From positions 1,178,001 to 1,242,000 of the forward strand of contig NZ_NWMW01000001.1 of the NCBI RefSeq assembly GCF_002351485.1: a stretch of 64,000 nucleotides of DNA, read 5' to 3'. Made by a program: the position numbers and the translations under genes. Below the pieces are notes generated by a model, which was not told the DNA's origin, made no database searches, and saw only the letters and a list, made by a program, of their open reading frames with translations. This DNA is from Sphingomonas spermidinifaciens (GTDB taxonomy: Bacteria; Pseudomonadota; Alphaproteobacteria; Sphingomonadales; Sphingomonadaceae). Below are positions 7,296 through 16,415 of this stretch, piece by piece. Within the stretch, counting starts at the first letter, position 1; the number at the start of each line of letters is the position of its first letter.

Positions 7296-8180
7296 ATGAC
7301 CTTTCACGATCCCCACCTCGCCAGCGGCGCCGACAGCGGTCGCACCATCGTCGAGGCGCTCGGCGGCCACTGGACGCCCCGGGGCGGCATGTGCCGCTGC
7401 CCGGCACATGCCGATGCGACGCCGTCCCTCAGCGTCCGCCCGGGTCGAAGGAGACTGCTGTTCCATTGCTTCGCCGGCTGCGAGACACGCGATGTGCTCG
7501 ACGCGATCGCGGCGCTCCGCCTTCCCGGCGGTGCGCGCGTGGTGTTCGGCACAGACGAGCCAATCGACACACGAAAGCCCGCAGTGGAGCGGCTCTGGTC
7601 CGAGGCACGCCCGCTCCGTGAAAGCCCTGCATCGCGCTATCTGGCGGGACGCGGGCTTACCGGGACTTCGGCGCTTCGTTTCCACCCACGAACGCCTCAG
7701 GGACGGCATCCCCTCACACGCTTCTTGCCGGCCATGATCGCGGCTGTGACTGACGAGACCGGGCTCGTCGCCGTGCACCGGACGTTCCTCAGTCGGGATG
7801 GACTATCCCTCTCCTCCCGCCAGCCGGCACGTGCCGCGCTGGGATCACTCGGCAGCGGTCTCGTCCGCCTCGTGTCGGCGAGCAATCGCCTCGGCTTGGC
7901 GGAAGGTATCGAAACCGCCCTCTCCGCCTCCCGACTCTTTGGCGTGCCCTGCTGGGCCACGCTCGGAGCCGAACGCTTCAAGCGGATCACTCTTCCCGCG
8001 TCGGTCACGGAGATCATTCTGTTTCTCGACCATGATGCCGCCGGGCACCAAGCCGAGACGGTGGCGCGCGAGCGCTTCGCCGGCCGGCGAATCGAGGCCC
8101 GCTACCCGGCCCAGCCGGGTGCGGACTGGAACGATGTCCTGCGCGCACCTCCGCGGGGCAGGATGACGACCGGACGATAG
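7296..8180 (+). CDS. Toprim/primase-like protein with zinc finger
   Basis: A 294-residue protein from the start at 7296 (MTFHDPHLA). The N-terminus has a CHC2-like zinc-binding segment: CRCPAHADATPSLSV, then FHCFAGCETRDVL. The C-terminal half holds a Toprim domain: GLAEGIETALSASRLFG carries the acidic residue of the first motif and IILFLDHDAAG the DxD motif. Plasmid proteins of this DUF7146/Toprim type are thought to act in primer synthesis or DNA processing, and are common beside relaxase and helicase genes. It precedes the strawberry-notch gene by 68 bases and is probably co-transcribed with it. A role in complementary-strand synthesis after transfer is inference. A longer start at 7251 lacks a better ribosome-binding site. 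Confidence 0.8.
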   Translation: MTFHDPHLASGADSGRTIVEALGGHWTPRGGMCRCPAHADATPSLSVRPGRRRLLFHCFAGCETRDVLDAIAALRLPGGARVVFGTDEPIDTRKPAVERLWSEARPLRESPASRYLAGRGLTGTSALRFHPRTPQGRHPLTRFLPAMIAAVTDETGLVAVHRTFLSRDGLSLSSRQPARAALGSLGSGLVRLVSASNRLGLAEGIETALSASRLFGVPCWATLGAERFKRITLPASVTEIILFLDHDAAGHQAETVARERFAGRRIEARYPAQPGADWNDVLRAPPRGRMTTGR

Positions 8181-8248
8181 AGGGGAGGAGATCGGACACT
8201 TCGTGCCCCGACGTCGGCGCTGGAGCCGGCCGGGCCGGTGTCTCTGCC

Positions 8249-11200
8249 ATGACCGCTGCCGCGCTTCGCCTCGAAGCTCCTGCCGATCCCGTCCTCGCCG
8301 TCGCGCATCGCCTTTGCGACTTCCTCCAGGCCGGCGAGGTGATCGACGCCCGCCTGCTGCGGGACCTGCTTGCCTCCGCGGCAGGCCGCTCCGCCGCCGA
8401 TGGCGGCTGGTCGATGCGCCACGCCTACGATGCGCTCGAACTCGCGCAAGTGCTCTGGTTGGGGTCAGCCGGTGCGGGCGTGGACCTCTCCAGCCCGTCG
8501 GTCGCGCTGGACGCTCTGATCGATCTGGGCCGCCGGCTGCCGACACAGACGGTGCGCACCGAAGACCAGCTCGTCTTCCAGCAATTCTCCACCCCTGCCC
8601 CGATCGCGTGGGCGATGAGCGTGGCGGCACAACTCCGCTCCTCCGACACCGTGCTCGAACCCTCCGCCGGCACCGGATTGCTCGTCTGGCCAGCGGCGAA
8701 GCTCGGGGCCGCCCTCGTGCTGAACGAGATCGATCCCGGTCGCCGACACTGTCTCCAACTGGCTTTTCCACAGGCCCGGATCAGCGATCACGACGGCGAA
8801 CTCGTCGACGATCTGCTGCCGGTCGATGTCCAAGCCGACATTCTCCTGATCAACCCGCCTTTTGCGCGCTCCTTCGGCCGCCCGGTCGACCGGCATGCGG
8901 CCGCTCGGCACCTCCAAGCCAGCCTCCGCCGCCTCAAAAGCTGCGGACGCGCGGTTGCGATCATGCCGACCTGGTTCGACCGCCAGATGCTTGGATCGGA
9001 AGCGACCATCCGCCTTGATGCGGTTCTGCCCCGCGGCCTGTACGTGAAACACGGAACCGGCATTGCCGTCCGCCTGCTGGTCCTCGACAAGCTTCCGGCC
9101 GCTGATGAGGGTCCAGCCGAGCTGGAGATGCCCGACTTACCAGCGTTGCTGGACGCTATCCAACACCTGCCTGCTCGCGCGCGCCCGAGCGACCCGATGC
9201 CGCCTACTCCGCGCACGCGGCTGTCTCTGTTCCGCCGCCAGTCACAAACCCCGACGCCGCGCCCACAGCCGGGCGCTGTCGAGCCAGACGGTGAGCAGCC
9301 GATCGAGGTGGTGACCCTCGATGATCCCGCACCAGAAGGCGAGCCGGCCGGCATCTACATGGCATGGCGCCCAAGCCGCCTGGCGCTGCCCGGGGCCGCA
9401 GAGCATCCGACGCCGCTCGTCGAATCGCTCGCCATGGGATCGATCGCCGCGCCCAAGCCGGCCTACCAGCCTCTCCTGCCCTCCGGCGTCGTGCGCCAAG
9501 CCCTGCTGTCGGGCGCGCAGCTCGAGACGCTCGTCTATGCCGGCGGTGCCTTCGAGCGCGACCTGCCCGGCCACTTCGTCGCGGACGAAGCCGGCACCGA
9601 CCTCACGATGGCGAAGGACGGGATCGCCTATCGACAGGGCTTCTTCCTCGGCGACGGCACCGGTGCCGGCAAGGGCCGGCAGATTGCCGGCATCATCCGC
9701 GATCAGCGGGCGCGGGGGCGCAAGCGGCACATCTGGCTCAGCAAGAACGAGGCGCTGCTCGAGGACGCGCGGCGCGACTGGAGCGCGCTCGGCGGCATGA
9801 GCCTCGACGTGCAGCCGCTGTCGCAGTGGAAGCTCGGCACGCCCATCACGCTCGACGAGGGCATCCTCTTCGTGACCTATCCGACGCTCCGCTCGGGACG
9901 GGAGGAGGTCACCCGTCTCCAGCAGATCCTCGACTGGGCGGGCGAAAGCTTCGAGGGCGTAATCGCGTTCGACGAGGCGCACGCGCTCGCCAACGCCGCC
10001 GGCGGCGAGGGTTCGCGCGGTCGCATCAAGGGCTCGGAACAGGGCCTCGCTGGTTTGCGGCTCCAGAACCGCCTACCCCGCGCCCGCGTCCTCTATGTCT
10101 CGGCGACGGGCGCATCGGACGTCGCCAACCTGAGCTACGCCAGCCGGCTCGGCCTGTGGGGCCCCGGCACCGCCTTTGCCACCCGCGAGGCGTTCATCAC
10201 CGGTGTCCGCGCCGGCGGCATTGCCGCGATGGAGCTCGTCGCGCGCGACCTGAAGGCGCTCGGCCTCTACACCGCGCGGGCGCTCTCGTTCGCCGGCGTC
10301 GAGTATGATCTCCTCGAGCATGCGCTCACCTCCGAGCAGGTCCGCGTCTACGACGCCTACGCCGAGGCCTGGGCGATCATCCACCGCAATCTCGGCGCCG
10401 CGCTCGAAGCGACCCGCGTGGTCGACAGCGCGTCGGGCTCGACCCTCAACGCCAATGCCAAGTCGTCCGCGCTCTCCCGCTTCGAGAGCGTCAAGCAGCG
10501 CTTCTTCGCCCAGCTCTTGCTCTCGGCCAAGCTGCCGAGCCTGCTGCCGGCGATCGCGACCGATCTGGAGAACGGGAACGCGGTCGTCGTGCAGCTCGTC
10601 TCGACGTCCGAAGCCATGCTCGACCGCCGGCTCGCCGACCTGGATCCAGCCGAGCGCGAGACGCTCGAGATCGACCTTTCGCCGCGCGAATATGTCGTCG
10701 ACTATCTGGTCCGCGCTTTCCCGACGCGGCAGATGCGGGTCTTCACCGATCCTGACGGCAACGTCCGCTCCGAACCCATGGTCGATGACCAGGGCCATCC
10801 CGTTCACTGCCGGGCCGCGATCGAGGCGCGGGACAGCATGGTCGAGCAGCTCTGTGCGCTGCCGCCGGTCGCCACCGCCCTCGATGCCATTCTCGAGCGG
10901 TTCGGCACCGACAGTGTCGCGGAGGTGACCGGCCGCACCCGGCGGCTCGTGCTCGACCGCGCCGGCCAGCAGCGGCTCGAACGCCGGTCGCCGCGCAGCA
11001 ACCTCGCTGAAGCGCAGGCCTTCATGGACGGCAGCAAGAAGCTGCTCGTCTTCAGCGACGCGGGCGGCACCGGCCGGAGCTACCATGCGTGCCTCAAGGC
11101 CAGGAACCAGGCACGCCGCATCCACTATCTGCTCGAACCCGGCTGGCGCGCCGATGCGGCCATTCAGGGGCTCGGGCGCACGCACCGGAGCGCGCAGGCG

Positions 11201-12463
11201 TCCGCCCCCTTGTTCCGGCCCGTCACCACCGACGTGCGCGGCGAACGCCGGTTCATCTCGACCATTGCGCGGCGGCTCGATGCGCTCGGCGCGCTGACCC
11301 GAGGGCAACGGCAGACCGGCGGCCAGAATCTCTTCGACCCGGCCGACGACCTCGAGCGCGACTATGCCAAGGACGCGCTCACGAACTGGTACCGGTTGCT
11401 GTTCGTCGGCAAGCTCCAGTCGATCACCTGCGCGGACTTCCAGGAGCGATCCGGGCTCGCGCTGGAAGCCGAAGGCGGCGGCTTGCGCGACGATCTGCCA
11501 CCCATCCAGCGCTGGCTCAACCGGCTCCTCGCCTTTCCGATCGCGCTCCAGAATGCGATCTTCGAGGAGTATCTCGGGCTGGTCGAGGCACGGGTCGCCG
11601 CGGCACGCGAAGCCGGAACCCTCGATGTCGGTGTCGAGACGCTCCTGGTCGAGACACTGACCGTCAGCGATGACCGTATCCTGCGGACCGATCCGTCGAG
11701 CGGTGCGACGAGCCATCTCCTCACCCTCGATCTCGAACGGCGGCCCCGCCCGCTCCGGTTTGAGGCGGCCCTGCGGCTCGCCGAGCGTGACGGCGCGTGC
11801 CTCCTCGTCAACGATCGCTCGGGCCGCCCGGCGGTCCGCTTGCATGCCCGCAGCCTTCTCACCGAAGAGGGGCTGCCGCTCCGCCGCTACGAGCTGGTCC
11901 GGCCTCTCCGCCGCGAGCATATCGGCCATGGCCAATTCGAGGAAACGCACTGGCGTCCCGCTGACAGCACGGCCTTCGCTGCGGCATGGAACGCTGAGGT
12001 CGAGGAGGCGACGGCATCGACGCAGAGCGAAACGATGCACCTCGCGACGGGATTGCTTCTGCCGATCTGGGATGCCCTGCCCGGTGACCATGTCCAGGTG
12101 CTGCGGGTCGTCGACGAGAAGGGCCGGTCGCTCCTCGGTAGGCCCGTTCCCGCGGCCGCCGTCTCTGAGCTGGGTCGCCGGTTCGGTCTCGACCTCGACC
12201 ACGCCGTTCCGGTTCCTGCGCTGGTGTCGGGCGTGCTCGAGACCGGCCGCTCCTGTGCCATCCCCGGCACGCTCACGGCCCAGCTGAAGCGCTCGCTGGT
12301 GGGTGGGGAACGGCGGCTCGAACTTGCCGGCTTCGATCCGGCCCGCCTCGGCGAATTGAAGGCGCTCGGCTGCTTCACCGAGATCATCCGCTACCAGACC
12401 CGATTGTTCATCCCCGTGACCAGAGCAGCGGAGATCGTCGAGCGACTGTCCGGCGGCCGGTGA
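8249..12463 (+). CDS. N6-adenine methyltransferase fused to strawberry-notch helicase (DarB-like)
   Basis: A 1404-residue fusion. The N-terminal part (about residues 100-280) has a SAM-binding motif LEPSAGTGLL and the catalytic INPPF of N6-adenine methyltransferases near residue 202. From about residue 380 the protein is a strawberry-notch type superfamily-2 helicase: Walker A GTGAGKGRQ near 470, a DEAH box in AFDEAHAL near 575, and the C-terminal helicase motif GLGRTHRS near 974. Phage P1 DarB has the same combination and protects incoming DNA from type I restriction. With an ArdC-like gene 3 kb downstream and SSB further on, an anti-restriction role on entry is a reasonable inference. The gene is intact and has the GC-rich codon use of its neighbours. 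Confidence 0.85.
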   Translation: MTAAALRLEAPADPVLAVAHRLCDFLQAGEVIDARLLRDLLASAAGRSAADGGWSMRHAYDALELAQVLWLGSAGAGVDLSSPSVALDALIDLGRRLPTQTVRTEDQLVFQQFSTPAPIAWAMSVAAQLRSSDTVLEPSAGTGLLVWPAAKLGAALVLNEIDPGRRHCLQLAFPQARISDHDGELVDDLLPVDVQADILLINPPFARSFGRPVDRHAAARHLQASLRRLKSCGRAVAIMPTWFDRQMLGSEATIRLDAVLPRGLYVKHGTGIAVRLLVLDKLPAADEGPAELEMPDLPALLDAIQHLPARARPSDPMPPTPRTRLSLFRRQSQTPTPRPQPGAVEPDGEQPIEVVTLDDPAPEGEPAGIYMAWRPSRLALPGAAEHPTPLVESLAMGSIAAPKPAYQPLLPSGVVRQALLSGAQLETLVYAGGAFERDLPGHFVADEAGTDLTMAKDGIAYRQGFFLGDGTGAGKGRQIAGIIRDQRARGRKRHIWLSKNEALLEDARRDWSALGGMSLDVQPLSQWKLGTPITLDEGILFVTYPTLRSGREEVTRLQQILDWAGESFEGVIAFDEAHALANAAGGEGSRGRIKGSEQGLAGLRLQNRLPRARVLYVSATGASDVANLSYASRLGLWGPGTAFATREAFITGVRAGGIAAMELVARDLKALGLYTARALSFAGVEYDLLEHALTSEQVRVYDAYAEAWAIIHRNLGAALEATRVVDSASGSTLNANAKSSALSRFESVKQRFFAQLLLSAKLPSLLPAIATDLENGNAVVVQLVSTSEAMLDRRLADLDPAERETLEIDLSPREYVVDYLVRAFPTRQMRVFTDPDGNVRSEPMVDDQGHPVHCRAAIEARDSMVEQLCALPPVATALDAILERFGTDSVAEVTGRTRRLVLDRAGQQRLERRSPRSNLAEAQAFMDGSKKLLVFSDAGGTGRSYHACLKARNQARRIHYLLEPGWRADAAIQGLGRTHRSAQASAPLFRPVTTDVRGERRFISTIARRLDALGALTRGQRQTGGQNLFDPADDLERDYAKDALTNWYRLLFVGKLQSITCADFQERSGLALEAEGGGLRDDLPPIQRWLNRLLAFPIALQNAIFEEYLGLVEARVAAAREAGTLDVGVETLLVETLTVSDDRILRTDPSSGATSHLLTLDLERRPRPLRFEAALRLAERDGACLLVNDRSGRPAVRLHARSLLTEEGLPLRRYELVRPLRREHIGHGQFEETHWRPADSTAFAAAWNAEVEEATASTQSETMHLATGLLLPIWDALPGDHVQVLRVVDEKGRSLLGRPVPAAAVSELGRRFGLDLDHAVPVPALVSGVLETGRSCAIPGTLTAQLKRSLVGGERRLELAGFDPARLGELKALGCFTEIIRYQTRLFIPVTRAAEIVERLSGGR

Positions 12464-12519
12464 GCAGTCGACAGGCGGACGCTTATCTTCTATTTAGGTG
12501 TAACCACTAGAAAGGATCG

Positions 12520-12756
12520 ATGATGGAAAGGGCGATCAGCGCCAGCGACGCGAACCAGCGCTTCTCCGAACTGCTCCGAGAGGTGCAGGAGGGCGAGAGC
12601 TTCGTCGTCACCTCGCGCGGTCGCCCCGTCGCCAAGGTCACACCGGTCGACGACCTCGACCGGCAGGGCCCCGAGATCGACGCTTTGCTCGACTTCGTCT
12701 CTACGATGCCCCGCCGCAGCGGCCAGGGTTGGCGACGCGAGGATCTTTACGAGTGA
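12520..12756 (+). CDS. Phd/YefM-family antitoxin
   Basis: A 78-residue antitoxin. The N-terminus ISASDANQRFSELLREVQEG followed by FVVTSRGRPVAKVTP is the standard Phd fold, which dimerises and binds the operator; the acidic and aromatic tail would neutralise the toxin. AAAGG precedes the start. The last codon overlaps the GTG start of the PIN toxin (GTGA), typical of translationally coupled toxin-antitoxin pairs. Autoregulation through its own promoter is the family's norm. Confidence 0.9.
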   Translation: MMERAISASDANQRFSELLREVQEGESFVVTSRGRPVAKVTPVDDLDRQGPEIDALLDFVSTMPRRSGQGWRREDLYE

Positions 12757-13211
12757 GCCGTATTGCGTTCGACACCAACGTCCTCGCCTATATCGCCGGG
12801 GTCGATAGCCATCCTGACGATGCCGCAAAGATCGACACCAGCCGCACGCTCCTGAGGCAACTACGGGGGCGGGCCTCGCTCATCGCTCCGGTCCAAGTCT
12901 TGGGCGAGCTCTACGTCGTGCTGAACCGATCGGGTGCTTCACGCGAGGAGGCACGCGAGACGGTGCTGCGCATGGCCCGAGCGTTCGGGACAGCCGACAG
13001 CAACAGCTCGGCCTTCCTCTCGGCGCTCGATCTCGCTGGCGCCCACAAGCTGCAGCTTTGGGACGCGCTGATCCTCAACGCGGCCGCCGAGGCAGGCTGC
13101 GCCCTCCTCCTCTCCGAAGACATGTCGAGCGGCTTTGCGTGGCGCGGTACTGTCGTGATCAACCCCTTCGCCGCATCGGTCGACGAACGCCTCAGCCGCC
13201 TGATCGCCTGA
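12753..13211 (+). CDS. VapC-like PIN-domain toxin
   Basis: A 152-residue PIN-domain protein from a GTG start at 12753 (VSRIAFDTNVLAY). The four acidic residues of the nuclease site are visible: D7 in FDTN, E in VLGELYVV (about 52), D in LWDALIL (about 102) and D in LLSEDMS (about 125). VapC toxins cleave specific tRNAs or rRNA when the antitoxin decays. The pair sits between the anti-restriction helicase and parB, so it probably stabilises the element by post-segregational killing. A longer upstream start would overlap the antitoxin by 28 bases and adds no conserved sequence. Confidence 0.9.
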   Translation: MSRIAFDTNVLAYIAGVDSHPDDAAKIDTSRTLLRQLRGRASLIAPVQVLGELYVVLNRSGASREEARETVLRMARAFGTADSNSSAFLSALDLAGAHKLQLWDALILNAAAEAGCALLLSEDMSSGFAWRGTVVINPFAASVDERLSRLIA

Positions 13212-13233
13212 TCGGGCATTTCCCGCACCGTTT

Positions 13234-13287
13234 GAGAGAGGAGGACGCGTCGGATGGCGCGAGCCGGCGTGAGCGCACGCGGGCTCG
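13234..13287 (+). promoter_or_regulatory. parB leader with hairpin
   Basis: A purine run GAGAGAGGAGG (13234-13244) is followed by an 11-bp stem with one mismatch (13261-13271 with 13276-13286, loop AGCG), ending 19 bases before the parB start. A similar purine run plus CGAGCC/GGCTCG hairpin precedes ardC at 15371-15415. The shared layout suggests a common regulatory leader. Confidence 0.4.
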
Positions 13288-13305
13288 TCACCAGGAGTGA
13301 AGACG

Positions 13306-15309
13306 ATGATCCAGACTATCCCGCTTGCCAAGCTCGTTCCCTCCAAGCGCAATGTTCGCCGCCGCAGCGATGCCGCCGCCGACGCCCAGCTCCGCGCCGA
13401 CATCGAAGCGCGCGGCCTGCTCCAGAACCTGATCGTGACCGCCAACAAGAAGCCGCGCGGCACCTTCGCCGTCGAGGCAGGTGGCCGTCGCCATACCGCG
13501 CTGAAGGCGCTCGCCGACGACGGCAAGCTCGCTGCCGACTTCGCGGTGCCCTGCCTCGTGCTCGACGATCTCGGCAGCGCGGTGGCCGAGGCGAGCCTGG
13601 CCGAGAACTTCCAGAAGCTGGCGCTCAACCCGGCGGACGAATGCCTCGCCTTCCAGCACTTCATCGAACAGGGTTCGGACGTCGACGGCGTGGCCCGCCG
13701 GTTCGGCGTTACCGTGCGGTTCGTCGAAGGCCGCCTCCGGCTTGCGAGCCTCGCGCCGGTGGTGTTTCAGGCACTCGCCGACGGCGAGATCACCCTCGAC
13801 ATCGCCAAGGCCTATGCCTCGACTCCCGACCGCGAGCGGCAGGCGCATGTCTTCGACCAGATGAGCCGTGGCTATGGCGGGGCGCACCCGGACAGCATTC
13901 GGCGCATGATGACGCAGGCGACCGTCTCCGCCGCCGATCCGCGCGCCCGGCTTGTCGGCGAGGACGCCTACCTCGCAGCGGGCGGCCGCATCGACCGCGA
14001 CCTCTTCGCGGACGACACCTCCACCCGCTGGCTCGACATCGCCATCCTCGAACGGCTCGCCAACGAGAAGATGGACGCCGCCGCCGCGACGCTCGCGACC
14101 GAGACCGGCTATGCCTGGATCCGCCCGACGCTCGACCGCTATGTCGACTGGCAGCAGACTGAGGGTCTCGAGCGGATCGAACTCAAGCCTGCGGCGCTGA
14201 CCGGGAGCGAGCAGGAGCAGGTCGCGGCGCTTGAGGCTCAGGCGGCGGACAAGATCGCGCTGCTGGAAGACGAGGCGAGCAGCGACCAAGACCGGGCGGA
14301 GGCCGAGATTGAGCTCGAGAGCATCGAGAAGGCGGTCGAGGCGATCACCGACAAGCCGCCGGTGCTCGACGAGGCGCTTCGACCGCAGATCGGCGCCTTC
14401 CTCGTCCTCGGCCCCGACGGCACGCCGCGGCTGCACCAGACGCTCTACGTCGAGCGGATGCCGCAGGAAGAGAATGGGCCCGACGATGCCGATGACGAGG
14501 CGAGCGAGCCTGCCCCGCGGGCCGTCGGTCTCTCGCAGCGGCTGACCGACGAGCTTGCCATCCAGCGCCGCGATATCCTCGCGGTCCATGTCGCGGCCGA
14601 TCCTGACTTCGCGCTCGATCTCGCGATCTTCCTGATGGTCGACCGCAAGCCCGGCCACGGGGTGGAGCGGTACGGCTCGTCACTCAGCGCCCGGCCACCT
14701 CAGGAGCCGGTGATCGGGTTCAAGACGCCCGAAGCGCCCGCCACTCTCGCCCGGGTGGAAGCCGACCAGGCGCTCGATCGCAGCTGGACCACTCTCGATA
14801 CCGCCGAGGCGCGGTTCGACGCCTTTCGCGCGCTCGGGCCCGACGAACGAGCGGCGTGGCTCGGCCACGCGGTTGCCGGCAGTCTCGAGGCGAGCGTTGC
14901 GGGCACGGGCACTGGCGGCTGCCGCTTCCACGATCATCTGGGCCATCTGCTCGGCATCGACGTCGCCGCCTGGTGGCGGCCGACAGCGGCAAACTTCTTC
15001 GACAAGGTCACCAAGCCCGTCATGTTCGACGCTCTGGCCGAGATCGACGGACCCGTACTTGCCGCGCGCTACGGCAATGCCAAGAAGGCCGACCTCGCCG
15101 CCACCTGCGAGAAGATCTGTGCTGGCGACTTCATCGGCGAGGTCAGCACCAAGCAGGCGGCACGGGCGTGGCTGCCGGCCGCAATGCGCTTCGCACCCGA
15201 ACCTGCCCGGCAAGCCGACGGCGATCCGGCCACGCTGCCGGACGAAGCGGACGCCAGCGCGACCGAGCTCGATCATGTCAGCGACGTGATCGACCGCGAC
15301 GCTGCCTGA
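13306..15309 (+). CDS. ParB/RepB/Spo0J-family protein, 667 residues
   Basis: The N-terminal 100 residues form a ParB CTPase-type domain: PLAKLVPSKRNVRRRSDAA, a segment VEAGGRRHTALKAL that matches the GERR-like motif, then ASLAENFQKLALNPADE. A KorB/ParB helix-turn-helix follows (DVDGVARRFGVTVRFVEGRLRLASL). The C-terminal 400 residues are much longer than in chromosomal ParB, with a Glu/Asp/Ala-rich coiled segment near residues 300-350. Large ParB-like proteins of this kind occur without a ParA partner on plasmids and integrative elements, and may be regulators rather than partition proteins. No parA is present here. The start at 13306 is chosen because AGGAG at 13293 is correctly spaced for it and overlaps the alternative GTG at 13297. 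Confidence 0.85.
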   Translation: MIQTIPLAKLVPSKRNVRRRSDAAADAQLRADIEARGLLQNLIVTANKKPRGTFAVEAGGRRHTALKALADDGKLAADFAVPCLVLDDLGSAVAEASLAENFQKLALNPADECLAFQHFIEQGSDVDGVARRFGVTVRFVEGRLRLASLAPVVFQALADGEITLDIAKAYASTPDRERQAHVFDQMSRGYGGAHPDSIRRMMTQATVSAADPRARLVGEDAYLAAGGRIDRDLFADDTSTRWLDIAILERLANEKMDAAAATLATETGYAWIRPTLDRYVDWQQTEGLERIELKPAALTGSEQEQVAALEAQAADKIALLEDEASSDQDRAEAEIELESIEKAVEAITDKPPVLDEALRPQIGAFLVLGPDGTPRLHQTLYVERMPQEENGPDDADDEASEPAPRAVGLSQRLTDELAIQRRDILAVHVAADPDFALDLAIFLMVDRKPGHGVERYGSSLSARPPQEPVIGFKTPEAPATLARVEADQALDRSWTTLDTAEARFDAFRALGPDERAAWLGHAVAGSLEASVAGTGTGGCRFHDHLGHLLGIDVAAWWRPTAANFFDKVTKPVMFDALAEIDGPVLAARYGNAKKADLAATCEKICAGDFIGEVSTKQAARAWLPAAMRFAPEPARQADGDPATLPDEADASATELDHVSDVIDRDAA

Positions 15310-15326
15310 GCGGCACGCGGCATTCT

Positions 15327-15353
15327 GGGGCGGCCTCCACCGGAGGTCGCCCC
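15327..15353 (+). terminator. Terminator after parB
   Basis: A 12-bp stem (15327-15338 with 15342-15353, one G-T wobble, loop ACC) starts 18 bases after the parB stop and is followed by TTGGTCTT. Its strength suggests that the downstream ardC has its own promoter. Confidence 0.65.
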
Positions 15354-15370
15354 TTGGTCTTCGGCGTCGC

Positions 15371-15415
15371 GAGAGAGGGGAGTCGGCTGTCGCCGGGGCG
15401 AGCCGATCCGGCTCG
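15371..15415 (+). promoter_or_regulatory. ardC leader with hairpin
   Basis: The purine run GAGAGAGGGGAG (15371-15382) precedes a perfect 7-bp hairpin CGAGCCG-ATC-CGGCTCG (15399-15415), 21 bases upstream of the ardC start. It parallels the parB leader at 13234-13287. Confidence 0.4.
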
Positions 15416-15435
15416 TGACCGCAAGGAGCCGCGCG

Positions 15436-16350
15436 ATGCGCCACAGCCGATCCACCCCGCCGACCAGCCCCGCCGAGACGATCACCAACGCCATCATCGA
15501 ACGCCTGGAGGCCGGCGTCAGGCCATGGCGCCAACCCTGGACCGGCGGTCCTGTCTCCCGGCCCTTGCGCGTCTGCGGAACGCCTTATCGAGGGGTCAAC
15601 GTCATCTGGCTCTGGATGGCGGCACAATCACGCGGCTTCGGCTCGCCGACCTGGATGACCTACCACCAGGCACAGCTGCTCGGAGCCCAGGTGCGCAAGG
15701 GCGAGCGCGGCACGCTCGCCATCTTCTACAAGAGCTATACCAAGGAGATTGAGGATCCCGCGACGGGCGAGCGCGAAGACGAGGCGCGCCGCGTGCTGAA
15801 GAGCTTTACCGTCTTCAACGTCGACCAGATCGATGGGCTGCCCGAGCGGTTCCGGCCCGAGCCCTCGGCCTTGCCCGAGCCGAGCGCGCGCGACCACGAC
15901 CTCGACGCCTTCTTCGCTGCCATCCCGGCGTCACTGCGCCACGGCGGCGGCGAGGCCTACTACATGCCCTCGACCGACCAGATCACCATGCCGGCGGTGT
16001 CGCAGTTCCGGACGCGCGACCTCTACCGGTCGACGCTGTTGCATGAGCTTGCGCACTGGACCGGGCACCGAAGCCGGCTGGACCGCTCGCTGGGTGGTCG
16101 CTTCGGGAGCGACGCTTACGCCATCGAGGAACTGACCGCCGAGCTCGCCTCGGCGATGATTGGCGCCGAACTTAGGCTGCCAGTCGACCATCTCGACGAT
16201 CATGCGAGCTATCTCGGCAGCTGGCTCAAGGTCCTTAAGACCGATGCCCGCGCGATCCTGACCGCGGCAGCCAAGGCCGAGGAGGCCTCCGCCTATTTGC
16301 TGAAGCTCGGCCGCGCCGAGCGTCCCGCCGAGCTCTCGCTCGCCGCCTGA
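15436..16350 (+). CDS. ardC: ArdC-like antirestriction protein with zincin metallopeptidase domain
   Basis: A 304-residue protein; the start at 15436 follows AAGGAG. The N-terminal 130 residues are the ArdC ssDNA-binding domain: ITNAIIERLEAGVRPWRQPW, then GTPYRGVNVIWLW and KGERGTLAIFYKSY. The C-terminal part is an M78-like zincin with LLHELAHWTGH (HExxH plus a third ligand further on in the IEELTAELAS segment). ArdC of plasmid pSA coats incoming single-stranded DNA and protects it from host endonucleases. The location near ssb and the methyltransferase-helicase, on the side away from the tra genes, fits early expression after entry. Related proteins are also called DUF1738 or TraC-type primase-like. 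Confidence 0.9.
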   Translation: MRHSRSTPPTSPAETITNAIIERLEAGVRPWRQPWTGGPVSRPLRVCGTPYRGVNVIWLWMAAQSRGFGSPTWMTYHQAQLLGAQVRKGERGTLAIFYKSYTKEIEDPATGEREDEARRVLKSFTVFNVDQIDGLPERFRPEPSALPEPSARDHDLDAFFAAIPASLRHGGGEAYYMPSTDQITMPAVSQFRTRDLYRSTLLHELAHWTGHRSRLDRSLGGRFGSDAYAIEELTAELASAMIGAELRLPVDHLDDHASYLGSWLKVLKTDARAILTAAAKAEEASAYLLKLGRAERPAELSLAA

Positions 16351-16415
16351 CCCGCACCCTCTCGGCGACCTGCAGGGGTCGCTGTTTGCACCTCCTCTCC
16401 TCAGGAGATTTCCTC

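Noticed and set aside
10073..12202. Long open frame of 709 codons on the minus strand
   Set aside because: It is antisense to the strawberry-notch helicase gene, has Arg/Gly/Pro-biased composition and no domain; long antisense frames are expected at this GC content.
13288..14658. 456-codon minus-strand frame
   Set aside because: Antisense to the ParB-like gene; no supported start or domain.
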